Part shown: piece after piece, positions 1 through 6,632 of the stretch
Position numbering within the stretch: the first letter of the stretch is position 1
Layout: each line of letters begins with the position of its first letter
Assembly (NCBI GenBank): GCA_031278315.1
Contig: JAITKS010000325.1
Location: 1-21,522, forward strand
Length of the DNA: 21,522 bases
Direction: 5' to 3'
Source: Planctomycetaceae bacterium
Lineage (GTDB): Bacteria; Planctomycetota; Planctomycetia; Pirellulales; Thermoguttaceae
The notes under the pieces: generated by a model
Seen by the model: only the letters and a program-made list of their open reading frames with translations
Databases searched by the model: none
Told to the model about the DNA's origin: nothing
Translations under genes and position numbers: made by a program

Positions 1-339
1 GAAACGTATGAAAAATTAGTAACATTAACCCGAAATTTAGGAGTAAAAATTATGTCCCCGTCAGCAGCAGAAACATATTGGAACGAAGCCACAATCCAAG
101 GCGAAGCTAGAGGTGAAACAAGAGGTATAGCAATAGGCGAAGCTAGAGGTGAAGCTAGAGGTAAAGCAATAGGCGAAGTTAATTCAATAATTCGAGTGTT
201 AAGGCGTCGAGTTGGTGAACCGTCGGCAGAGTTGAAAAGTAGAATTATGAACATACAGTCTATTGATAAACTTGATGAGCTTTTGGATTTTGCATCTACA
301 TGTGTATCGCTTGGAGAATTTGCAACAGCGTTAAATTAA
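1..339 (+). CDS. Rpn/PD-(D/E)XK nuclease-family protein, C-terminal part (5' end outside window)
   Basis: The reading frame is open from the first base, so the gene begins upstream and only about 112 codons are visible. The last ~45 residues (RVLRRRVGEPSAEL through CVSLGEFATALN) align closely with the C-terminus of the full-length protein at 10563-11645 and look like a DUF4351-type domain. Before it lies a charged Gly/Glu/Arg-rich linker (GEARG, GKAIG units) encoded by a duplicated 36-bp unit. The catalytic PD-(D/E)XK core would be upstream. In this family (Rpn, putative transposase_31) the N-terminal domain is a DNA nuclease and the C-terminus is regulatory or oligomerising. An ATG at 52 has an AGGAG eight bases upstream and may be a genuine internal start for a separate 95-residue product. 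Family assignment rests on the paralogue. Confidence 0.75.
   Translation, partial: ETYEKLVTLTRNLGVKIMSPSAAETYWNEATIQGEARGETRGIAIGEARGEARGKAIGEVNSIIRVLRRRVGEPSAELKSRIMNIQSIDKLDELLDFASTCVSLGEFATALN
39..54 (+). promoter_or_regulatory. internal ribosome binding site and in-frame start within the Rpn-family gene
   Basis: AGGAG at 39-43 is followed by 8 nt and ATG at 52-54, in frame with the surrounding reading frame. The spacing is ideal for a Shine-Dalgarno start. The paralogue at 10563-11645 has the same arrangement before its linker (11328-11345). It would yield a 95-residue C-terminal protein. Chance is possible because AGGAG also encodes part of the Leu-Gly-Val stretch. Confidence 0.45.
100..171 (+). 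repeat. 36-bp in-frame tandem duplication in Rpn-family linker
   Basis: Two adjacent 36-bp units (100-135, 136-171), each starting ggcgaagctagaggtga and ending gcaata, differ at only a few bases. A partial third unit (ggcgaag) follows at 172. Internally each unit is built from shorter Glu-Ala-Arg-Gly codon blocks. The paralogue has a comparable Lys-Gly-Lys-Ala-Glu-Gly array at about 11425-11490. Confidence 0.8.
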
Positions 340-400
340 CATAATGTTTCAGTAGAATGTCTAAACAAAGAAAGACACAATAATATAGAATAAAAATGGT

Positions 401-580
401 AAATATATCAGTCGAATATTTGTTTGAGATTAAAATTGTATTACCTTGTAAGGTTGACAGGATTATAAACAATTCGTGATTTAATTGTTTTTTCGTTGAC
501 CTTTCAGGGCGTTGGGTTGATAAGAAATCAAGCTAATTATGTTATCGTTGAAAAAAATTTTTTTTTCACTGATATATTAA
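401..580. repeat. dispersed terminal-inverted-repeat element, copy 1
   Basis: The left end AAATATATCAGTCGAATATT (401-420) and the right end TTCACTGATATATTA (565-579) are imperfect inverted complements bounding about 180 bp between the Rpn-family gene and ilvE. The interior includes an AT-only hairpin (467-474 paired with 483-490, followed by Ts) that could act as a weak terminator, and a fragment of the gacaggatt motif seen again near 14935. No reading frame of interest is present. The same end motif recurs at several other gaps in this window. Confidence 0.55.
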
Positions 581-603
581 AAATTTTATAAGTAAAAAGT
601 AAT

Positions 604-1458
604 ATGAAAATTTACATTTCAGGTGAATATTTTGAGAAGTCGGAAGCAAAAGTAAGTGTTTTTGATCATGGTTTTTTGTATGGTGACGGAGTGTTTGAAG
701 GAATGCGGGCTTACGGCGGTAAGGTATTTCGATTACATGATCATATTGAGCGTTTGTGGGAATCAGCGAAAGGAATAGCTTTGGATATTCCAATTGCGGC
801 GGCAGAGATGGAAAAAGCAATAAATGAAACTCTTGATGTAAATGGCATAAAGGATGGTTATATTCGTTTGATAGTAACGCGAGGTGAAGGAACACTCGGA
901 CTTGATCATTATCTTTGTCGTGATCCGCAAGTAATTATTATCGCTGATAAACTTGCTCTTTATCCGCACGAGCTTTATGAAAATGGACTTGAAATCGTTA
1001 CAGCTTCGACGATTCGTATAAATCCTTCAATGTTGAGTCCGCAAGTTAAGTCGATGAATTATTTGAATAATATTTTAGCGAAAATAGAGGCATACAAGGC
1101 TGGTTGTGTTGAAGTGTTAATGTTAAATTCGCGAGGTGAAGTTGCGGAATGTTCTGGGGACAATATTTTCATTTATAAACGAGGTGTATTACATACGCCG
1201 TCGCCGGAAGCAGGAATATTAGAGGGAATAACGAGACGAGCAGTTCTAGAAATCGCAATAAAAACAGGATTAAAAGTAAAAGAATCGCCAATGACTAGAC
1301 ACGATATTTTCACAGCAGATGAATGTTTTTTAACCGGCAGTGCAGCAGAATTAATTCCTGTCGTAAAGCTAGATAGTAGAATTATAGGTACTGGAAAACC
1401 GGGTGAAATAACAAAAAAACTACTCAAACTATTCCAAGAAGAAACAAAAAAATCGTAA
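604..1458 (+). CDS. ilvE: branched-chain amino acid aminotransferase (fold-type IV PLP enzyme)
   Basis: This 284-residue protein has the size and motifs of class IV aminotransferases, which interconvert Val/Leu/Ile and their 2-oxo acids in the cytoplasm using pyridoxal phosphate. The N-terminal YGDGVFEGMRAY (residues 26-37), followed by VFRLHDHIERL, is the BCAT-type substrate-side signature. The PLP Schiff-base lysine is K149 in VKSMNYLNNILAK. The conserved Glu of the EVAECSGDNIF motif is E182, and the late LTGSAAELIPV motif matches the family C-terminus. The start at 604 fits homologue length although no Shine-Dalgarno is visible. No other branched-chain biosynthesis gene is adjacent. A D-amino-acid or aminodeoxychorismate-lyase role is possible for this fold but the VFEG motif favours BCAT. 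Confidence 0.9.
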   Translation: MKIYISGEYFEKSEAKVSVFDHGFLYGDGVFEGMRAYGGKVFRLHDHIERLWESAKGIALDIPIAAAEMEKAINETLDVNGIKDGYIRLIVTRGEGTLGLDHYLCRDPQVIIIADKLALYPHELYENGLEIVTASTIRINPSMLSPQVKSMNYLNNILAKIEAYKAGCVEVLMLNSRGEVAECSGDNIFIYKRGVLHTPSPEAGILEGITRRAVLEIAIKTGLKVKESPMTRHDIFTADECFLTGSAAELIPVVKLDSRIIGTGKPGEITKKLLKLFQEETKKS

Positions 1459-1537
1459 CTATTCGGTAGTGAGTGTTACAAAGTTTGATTTTTTATAATC
1501 ACAGAGAACACAGAGATCACAAAGAATGAAATTTTTA

Positions 1538-1695
1538 TAATATATCGGTGGAAATTTTGTTGTTCAATTTTATTTCTACTTAATTTTCTTAACAAAACGA
1601 TTCAGTAAAAAATATCAAAAAACATAAAATTCATTATTTTATTGTTGAAAAAATTAACTTGAAATTTTTGCGGAATTCTACTGATATATTACAAA
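1538..1695. repeat. dispersed terminal-inverted-repeat element, copy 2
   Basis: TAATATATCGGTGGAAATTT at 1538-1557 is matched in inverse by GGAATTCTACTGATATATTA ending at about 1691. The span is about 158 bp of AT-rich noncoding sequence. These are among the clearest paired ends of the family in the window. Confidence 0.65.
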
Positions 1696-1804
1696 AATCG
1701 TAATTATTCTATAGAAAAATTTAGTAATATTTTTGCGGTAATCTGGAAGAGAATATATTGTCCGAGTTGTAAATAAATTCTGTTTTAGTACAATCTTATT
1801 GTCA

Positions 1805-1839
1805 GTGTGCGTTAATAATTTCGGTGTGCGTTAATAATT
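1805..1839 (+). repeat. direct repeat of a 16-mer
   Basis: gtgtgcgttaataatt occurs exactly twice, at 1805-1820 and 1824-1839, with a 3-nt spacer (period 19). It lies about 340 bp before pyrG. Function is unknown; a protein-binding pair is conceivable but unsupported. Confidence 0.7.
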
Positions 1840-1993
1840 ACAATGCGAATCGATAATCGATAGTAAAATTCTTTTTATTGTTATGATGAAACGTTCTATA
1901 TCAACTGTTTCAATTTCTTGAATCGATATAAATTCCGCAGTGTAACAAATGCAACAAATACGGCATGCACTTGATATTCGTTACGAAAAAGAT

Positions 1994-2028
1994 ACAAGTT
2001 ACAAATTACAAGTTACAAATTACAAGTT
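1994..2028 (+). repeat. heptanucleotide tandem array upstream of pyrG
   Basis: Five contiguous heptamers alternate acaagtt, acaaatt, acaagtt, acaaatt, acaagtt. Similar period-7 arrays lie directly before the genes at 10563 and 17889. Confidence 0.85.
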
Positions 2029-2082
2029 ATTTTTTAATATACGCATTGTACAAAGAATTTCGGCGGTATGATTGCGTAAAAG

Positions 2083-2131
2083 ACTTGTTTTCCCGATAAG
2101 TAATCAGGCGGCTCGAACTGAAAAAACAAGT
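2083..2131 (+). promoter_or_regulatory. possible leader hairpin upstream of pyrG
   Basis: ACTTGTTTT (2083-2091) and AAAACAAGT (2123-2131) are perfect 9-base complements around a 31-nt loop that is more GC-rich than its surroundings. It ends 46 nt before the pyrG start. It could fold in a pyrG leader transcript, but it matches no riboswitch or attenuator I know and no terminator T-run follows directly. Weak candidate. Confidence 0.2.
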
Positions 2132-2177
2132 TAGGGCAGTTTACAATTCGATTTTTTTAGGAGTTAAATTTATAAAT

Positions 2178-3791
2178 ATGGCAAAATTTATTTTTGTTAC
2201 AGGCGGCGTTGTTAGTTCTCTTGGTAAAGGATTGACTTGTGCATCAATTGGTATGTTGCTTGAACATCGCGGACTTAATGTGCGATTACAGAAATTTGAA
2301 CCGTATATTAATGTCAATCCTGGATTACTTTCGCCGGCTCAACATGGCGAAGTTTATGTTCTTGACGATGGTACAACTACCGATCTTGATTTAGGTCACT
2401 ATGAACGTTTTACCAATACAAAGCTAACTTGGAGCAGTAGTTGGACAACAGGTCAAATATATCAGCGGGTATTTGAGAAGGAAAATCGCGGTGAATATCA
2501 AGGTGCGGCTGTTCAAGTTATTCCGCACATTACCAATGAAATCAAGCAGTGTATAATGCGAAATATTGGTTCTGATACGGATGTTGTTATAACTGAAATC
2601 GGCGGTACGGTTGGCGATATTGAGAGTTTACCGCACATGGAAGCGATTCGTCAATTTGCTCTTGATGTAGGCAAGGAAAATTGTCTTTATATTCATCTTG
2701 CGTTGGTTCCATTTCTCAAAGCGGCGAAGGAGTTGAAAACAAAACCGACACAATATAGTGTTGGTCAATTACGTCAAATTGGTATTCAGCCGGATATACT
2801 TATTTGTCGGACAGAGGTTTCGCTTTCGCAGGAGGAGCGTTCTAAAATCGGTCTATTTTGCAATATTGCAACGGATGCTGTAATAGAAGAGAGGGATAAA
2901 GATTTTTCGATATATGAAGTTCCTTTAAGTCTTACTGAAAACAAGCTAGACCAATTAATAGTTGACAAATTATGTATAACTAAAGCTGTTCCGCTCGATT
3001 TATCAGATTGGCGGGAGTTAGTGTATAAGCTTCGCAATCCGCAGCATGAAATTACTGTTGCTGTTGTTGGAGAGTTTGCGGGGTATCGTGACGCTTACAA
3101 GTCAACTTATGAAGCGATTGAGCATGCAGGAGTTAAACGAAATACGCGAATTCGTATATTTTGGAAACCGAGTCGTGAGATATTACAGTCAGATGCAAAA
3201 TATGAGTTAAAAAAGGCTAATGCAATTATTCTTTCGGGCAGTTTTGGTGAATCTGATATTGAGGGCAAAATTGAATCTGTGCGTATTGCCCGTGAGAACA
3301 ATATACCTTTTCTTGGAATTGGACTTGGGATGCAAGCGGCAATTATCGAGTTTGCACGTAATGTGATGAAACTTGAAAATGCGAACTCTACTGAGTATGA
3401 CAAAGACACTCCGCATCCGATAATTTCGCTTCTTGATGAGCATCGTGTTTATACTCGCAATGGGGGGACATTGAAAATTGGTGCGGACACAACTGTATTT
3501 AAGGTTGGCAGTAAGATTCATGCAGCGTATGATAAAAACCAACTTGCTTATGAACGGTTTAGATGCCGTTATGAGTTTAATAATCAGTATCGTGAGCAAT
3601 TAGAGCGTAATGGGATGCAAATTACGTCAACGAGTCCTGACAGTTTATTGGTTCAGGGAGTAGAGTTATCGAATTGTAATTGGTTTGTTGGAGTCCAGTA
3701 TCATCCTGAATTTAAGTCGCAGCCGACGAAACCGCATCCGCTTTTTGTTGCTTTAGTTGATGCTGCAATTAATGTATTAAAAAACAGGTGA
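2178..3791 (+). CDS. pyrG: CTP synthase lacking the glutaminase catalytic cysteine
   Basis: The 537-residue protein is collinear with bacterial CTP synthase (E. coli, 545), which aminates UTP to CTP using ATP and ammonia from glutamine. The synthetase half is intact: P-loop GGVVSSLGKG (9-18), K40-region QKFEPYINV, Mg-binding DGTTTDLDLGHYERF, EIGGTVGDIESLP and the nucleotide-site KTKPTQYSV. The C-terminal class I glutaminase is altered. The nucleophile-elbow motif GICLGMQ reads GIGLGMQ, so the Cys is Gly382 (codon GGA at 3321-3323). The oxyanion-region PGGFGYRGVEG has become SGSFGESDIEG (353-363). The other triad residues remain (H509, E511 in QYHPEF), as does LENANSTE. The enzyme is therefore predicted to use free ammonia. 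The start fits homologues. The stop overlaps the edge of a repeat element. Confidence 0.93.
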   Translation: MAKFIFVTGGVVSSLGKGLTCASIGMLLEHRGLNVRLQKFEPYINVNPGLLSPAQHGEVYVLDDGTTTDLDLGHYERFTNTKLTWSSSWTTGQIYQRVFEKENRGEYQGAAVQVIPHITNEIKQCIMRNIGSDTDVVITEIGGTVGDIESLPHMEAIRQFALDVGKENCLYIHLALVPFLKAAKELKTKPTQYSVGQLRQIGIQPDILICRTEVSLSQEERSKIGLFCNIATDAVIEERDKDFSIYEVPLSLTENKLDQLIVDKLCITKAVPLDLSDWRELVYKLRNPQHEITVAVVGEFAGYRDAYKSTYEAIEHAGVKRNTRIRIFWKPSREILQSDAKYELKKANAIILSGSFGESDIEGKIESVRIARENNIPFLGIGLGMQAAIIEFARNVMKLENANSTEYDKDTPHPIISLLDEHRVYTRNGGTLKIGADTTVFKVGSKIHAAYDKNQLAYERFRCRYEFNNQYREQLERNGMQITSTSPDSLLVQGVELSNCNWFVGVQYHPEFKSQPTKPHPLFVALVDAAINVLKNR

Positions 3792-4148
3792 TATATCAGT
3801 GGAATCTTGCAAAGGTTTCAAGTTTATTTTTAGCCAACCTTATTTTTCACCTTATTTTTCCGAACAAAACAACCTTAGTAGCAAGCAATGAATCACAAAA
3901 AAACAAAACTTTATTACCTTATTATAAAAAAATGAAATTTGTTAATAAGGTAATAAGGTTGAAAATAAGGTTCGTTTTAAAATTCATAACATCAAAAAAA
4001 TCTCCCTCTGTGTTCTCTGTAGTTAATAAATTCTTCTTTGAGATTACTAAATATACGAAAAAAATATGAAATAAAATTTTTCGTTTATTTCGTTATTTCG
4101 TGTGTTTTGTGATCTCAAAAAAAACAAAATTTCACTGATATAATATTA
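3790..4148. repeat. dispersed terminal-inverted-repeat element, long copy abutting pyrG stop
   Basis: GATATATCAGTGGAA begins at 3790, inside the pyrG stop codon. TTTCACTGATATAATATTA ends near 4148, about 359 bp away, as its inverse. The interior has imperfect inverted arms built on aaccttatttttcacctt (from about 3837) versus aaggttgaaaataaggtt (about 3955-3972), a ctctgtgttctctgt motif, and cgttatttcgtgtg near the right end, resembling the palindrome at 19495. A 93-codon frame inside is AT-rich and unlike a protein. Confidence 0.5.
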
Positions 4149-4171
4149 CTTTAATATTAGATTAATTATTT

Positions 4172-4396
4172 TCATTTTGGTTTGTCGGGGCGATTTTGGG
4201 GTATTTCTATATTTACATCTGAAATAATTTCACCTTTATCGTTCCATTTTATTTGACGGCCGAAAAAAACGATTCTTAACATAACGGCAATAAGACGCTA
4301 AAAAACCTTCGGATGAATTTTAACTTCGACTCCTGTACCGTCTATTACAAATTGACGGCGATTTCTATGTGTTTTTGAATCTATTAGACCTTTTCT
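4172..4396 (-). pseudogene. decayed coding remnant of unknown family
   Basis: Reading the minus strand from 4396 to the TGA at 4172-4174 gives a protein-like stretch (THRNRRQFVIDGTGVEVKIH, then RLIAVMLRIVFFGRQIKWND and a Pro/Asn-rich end). One in-frame TAG at 4298-4300 interrupts it, and another stop lies directly upstream at 4397-4399. A different frame just upstream (RNYYLVREKV) may continue it across a frameshift. I do not recognise the family. Composition and charge pattern look like a degraded gene rather than random AT-rich DNA, but this is a judgement by eye. Confidence 0.3.
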
Positions 4397-4496
4397 CTAA
4401 CCAAATAGTAATTCCTAAAAAAAATTGAAAAGACTTATTATTTCACTTGCTCATTTTGCTTATTTAATTTGCCGTGATCAAGTTAGAGAAAAGGTC
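4387..4496. repeat. 15-bp perfect inverted repeat, with a second interleaved pair
   Basis: GACCTTTTCTCTAAC (4387-4401) and GTTAGAGAAAAGGTC (4482-4496) are exact complements 80 nt apart. A second pair, CACTTGCTC (4444-4452) and GAGCAAGTG (4549-4557), is interleaved with the first. The left arm adjoins the decayed remnant, so the pair may mark the end of an old insertion. Confidence 0.6.
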
Positions 4497-4636
4497 AATT
4501 ACAATTTTTTTCTCTGTTAAATTCTCTGGTGTTCAAATTAATTTATTAGAGCAAGTGTTCCTAATTGTCGATAGTCAATTTTTACATATAATATTACACT
4601 TTGCCGACACATTAATAAATGTAGAAATTAGTACAG

Positions 4637-4668
4637 TTGACAATTCATAACAATCGGATAACTATAAA
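4637..4668 (+). promoter_or_regulatory. candidate sigma70-type promoter for the pseudokinase gene
   Basis: A perfect -35 hexamer TTGACA at 4637-4642 is followed by ATAACT (4659-4664, spacing 16) or TATAAA (4663-4668, spacing 20). A second weaker pair, TTGTCG 4565-4570 and TATAAT 4587-4592 (spacing 16), lies upstream. If the proximal one is used the transcript would be nearly leaderless, consistent with no Shine-Dalgarno before 4677. AT-rich DNA gives many false matches. Confidence 0.3.
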
Positions 4669-4676
4669 TTAAATTT

Positions 4677-5825
4677 ATGAAAATACTTGCCAATGAATAT
4701 CAGTTATTGAGTCAAATTTATGACGGCTTAAGCGGATGTCTGTGGTTAGCTCAAGAATTATCAAAACAACGTAAAGTTTGGATTCGGTTATTGCCAAAAC
4801 AAATTCACAACGATATTACATCAATAGAACGAATAAAATCTCAATTTAACAAATTACAATCAGTCATTCACGAACTTAATATCAGTAACGTTATTTTTCC
4901 AGATAAATTTTTTGAGACTAGCAGTCTCGGACCGTTTTTGGTTTCACATTTTGTCGAAGGCGAATCTGTCGATAGTTACGCCGATAAATGGATAAATGCC
5001 GAAGGACATTTTCCTCTGTCTTTGATACCAAAATTATTTGAACCCGTTGCTGAAATTCTCGATAAATTACAACAGAAAAATTTTATACACCGTTCTTTAT
5101 CACCTGAATCAATAATTATAAATCAGACCGAAGGCGTAAATATATTCGACTTCGAATTGACCGGAATTATTCGCGAACAAACCGTTAAAGCCGAACCAAC
5201 ATTATTACTCATGGATATTTCAACTATTAGATATATGTCACCTGAAATACTACGCGGTCAACCCGCAACACAATTTTCAGATCAATATTCTTTGGCAATG
5301 ATTATTTATGAAATTGCCGCTGGATACATTTTATTTGATTCAAAAAAAATAAACGTCCTCTTGAAACAAATAACAGATTACATTCCGCCTGATATTCCAA
5401 ATTGCTCCGCTGAAATAAATCTGATTTTAAAGAAAGCATTAAATAAAGACCCGTCATTGCGATTCACCTCAACAAAACAATTTATCGGTAAATTAATCCA
5501 ATCGTGCGAATCTGAAAATTTAGATAATTCAACATATCAATTGAAAGAAATTCAAAAAATTAATGAACCGAAAATAATACAATTGCCGAAAATTCTTGAC
5601 AAATTTGAACCGGCAATATCTTTTAGGAAAGTCAAAAATGCAACGAAATCACAATTTAAGACGAAAAATATCAAGTCGAAAGTAATAAAACGTATTTTGT
5701 CGGAACGCCGATCTCAAAAAAGTTTCGTGCTTTGTTATCTGGCGATTTTTATTAGTTGTATTATCGTTACAATAATTTTTCGAGAACAAATAGCTGTTAT
5801 TATAAAAGACATATTTAATTTATAA
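4677..5825 (+). CDS. tail-anchored Ser/Thr kinase-fold protein, predicted pseudokinase
   Basis: The 382-residue protein has a Hanks-type kinase fold over about residues 7-275 and one C-terminal membrane helix (VLCYLAIFISCIIVTIIF) with a short tail, so the kinase fold should face the cytoplasm. Landmarks that remain are the hydrophobic core, RYMSPEIL (APE-like), SDQYSLAMIIYEIAAG, and the final Arg in DPSLRFTS. Catalytic residues are missing: HRDLKPEN reads HRSLSPES (138-145), so the catalytic Asp and Mg-binding Asn are Ser. The VAIK lysine is R37 (VWIR). The DFG motif is DFE (158-160), and the glycine-rich loop is degenerate. Planctomycetes encode many membrane-attached kinases. This one probably binds or scaffolds rather than phosphorylates. 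Residues 280-350 form a basic, low-complexity linker. No signalling partner is adjacent. Confidence 0.8.
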   Translation: MKILANEYQLLSQIYDGLSGCLWLAQELSKQRKVWIRLLPKQIHNDITSIERIKSQFNKLQSVIHELNISNVIFPDKFFETSSLGPFLVSHFVEGESVDSYADKWINAEGHFPLSLIPKLFEPVAEILDKLQQKNFIHRSLSPESIIINQTEGVNIFDFELTGIIREQTVKAEPTLLLMDISTIRYMSPEILRGQPATQFSDQYSLAMIIYEIAAGYILFDSKKINVLLKQITDYIPPDIPNCSAEINLILKKALNKDPSLRFTSTKQFIGKLIQSCESENLDNSTYQLKEIQKINEPKIIQLPKILDKFEPAISFRKVKNATKSQFKTKNIKSKVIKRILSERRSQKSFVLCYLAIFISCIIVTIIFREQIAVIIKDIFNL

Positions 5826-5900
5826 TATCCAAATAAAATATTATTTTTTTACCTTCTTACCTTTTTTTGTAAAATTTTATCGGAATATTTTTTTACATTA

Positions 5901-5926
5901 ATCCTGAAACGATGTCAGGATTTTTT
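5901..5926 (+). terminator. intrinsic terminator after the pseudokinase gene
   Basis: ATCCTGA (5901-5907) pairs perfectly with TCAGGAT (5915-5921) around a 7-nt loop and is followed directly by Ts. It lies 76 nt after the pseudokinase stop. The loop contains the ATG at 5912 that could otherwise be taken as the tadA start, which argues for the start at 5951. Confidence 0.5.
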
Positions 5927-5950
5927 ACAGATTTTTTTAGAAATTCACTT

Positions 5951-6400
5951 ATGCACGATCATCAATATTTTATGCGTCTTGCTATAGTTGAAGCGCAGAC
6001 GGCAGCAGCGGAAGGCGAAGTTCCTGTTGGAGCTGTAATTGTACATGAAGGACACGTTATTGCGTCTGCTCATAATCAGCGGGAACAACTTAAAGACCCG
6101 ACTGCACACGCAGAAATAATTGCAATTACACAAGCAGCAGAATCTTTCAAATCATGGCGGCTTGAAAATTGTACGATTTACGTTACCCTTGAACCATGTC
6201 CAATGTGCGCCGGTGCAATTTTACAAGCACGAATTGAAACTCTAGTTTACGGTGCAGATGACATAAAATCTGGAGCTGTTAAATCGTTGTTTACACTATT
6301 AAGCGACATGCGGTTGAATCATCGTTGTAATATTGTCTCTGGAATTATGGCAGAACAATGCGGAGAAATTTTAACAAAATTTTTCAGAAATAAACGATAA
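5951..6400 (+). CDS. tadA: tRNA-specific adenosine deaminase (A34 to I34)
   Basis: The 149-residue protein matches bacterial TadA, the zinc deaminase that converts wobble adenosine 34 of tRNA-Arg(ACG) to inosine. The zinc and catalytic motif is H53-A-E55 in DPTAHAEIIAI, with P-C83-P-M-C86 in TLEPCPMCAGAI, plus VPVGAVIV and the NHR of LNHRCNIVSGI near the end. Homologues begin close to MHDHQYFMRLA, so I place the start at 5951. A 13-codon longer frame starts at 5912, but that ATG lies in the loop of a terminator-like hairpin. Neither start has a Shine-Dalgarno. A guanine or cytosine deaminase relative is less likely given the C-terminal tRNA-binding region. Confidence 0.92.
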   Translation: MHDHQYFMRLAIVEAQTAAAEGEVPVGAVIVHEGHVIASAHNQREQLKDPTAHAEIIAITQAAESFKSWRLENCTIYVTLEPCPMCAGAILQARIETLVYGADDIKSGAVKSLFTLLSDMRLNHRCNIVSGIMAEQCGEILTKFFRNKR

Positions 6401-6632
6401 AATTTTTCAATAGAACTTTTCAGTAAAACTTTCAATACAATTTTAAATTGCTTTCACTTTGATATTACCAAAATATATTTTTTTTCAGATCACTTGACAA
6501 CTTGCTTTACATTATTTACTATTACCGCCCTTATTGTTGTTATCGATGATACAACGTCGATAACTTTTGCACGATGAAACTAATAACGTTTCATTACTTT
6601 TTCACACATTGGAATTTTATTTCATACGCCCC

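Larger units (their letters stand above)
1459..2177. other. 719-bp gene-free gap between ilvE and pyrG
   Basis: I see no plausible gene here. The left part holds a short acagagaacacagag motif (1501-1515), also present inverted near 4010, and copy 2 of the dispersed element (1538-1695). The right part holds a duplicated 16-mer (1805-1839), a heptamer array (1994-2028) and a possible leader hairpin (2083-2131). An AGGAG at 2159-2163 lies 14 nt before the pyrG start, too far for a standard ribosome binding site. Confidence 0.6.

Noticed and set aside
1994..2028. CRISPR-like array (also considered at 17772-17869)
   Set aside because: Units are 7 bp with no spacers, and no cas genes are present. 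These are simple tandem repeats.
2083..2131. A known pyrimidine riboswitch or PyrR site upstream of pyrG
   Set aside because: The hairpin does not match the PyrR-binding loop consensus or the C-tract of the Gram-positive pyrG attenuator, so I kept it only as a weak unnamed structure.
3788..4069. 93-codon plus-strand frame after pyrG
   Set aside because: It lies within a repeat element with inverted arms, is Lys/Phe/Asn-rich as expected for random AT-rich DNA, overlaps the pyrG stop and has no recognisable motif.
6567..6632. 22-residue N-terminal extension of Tex
   Set aside because: Homologues start at the equivalent of 6633. The extension has no conserved residues and no Shine-Dalgarno, so it is mentioned only as an alternative.
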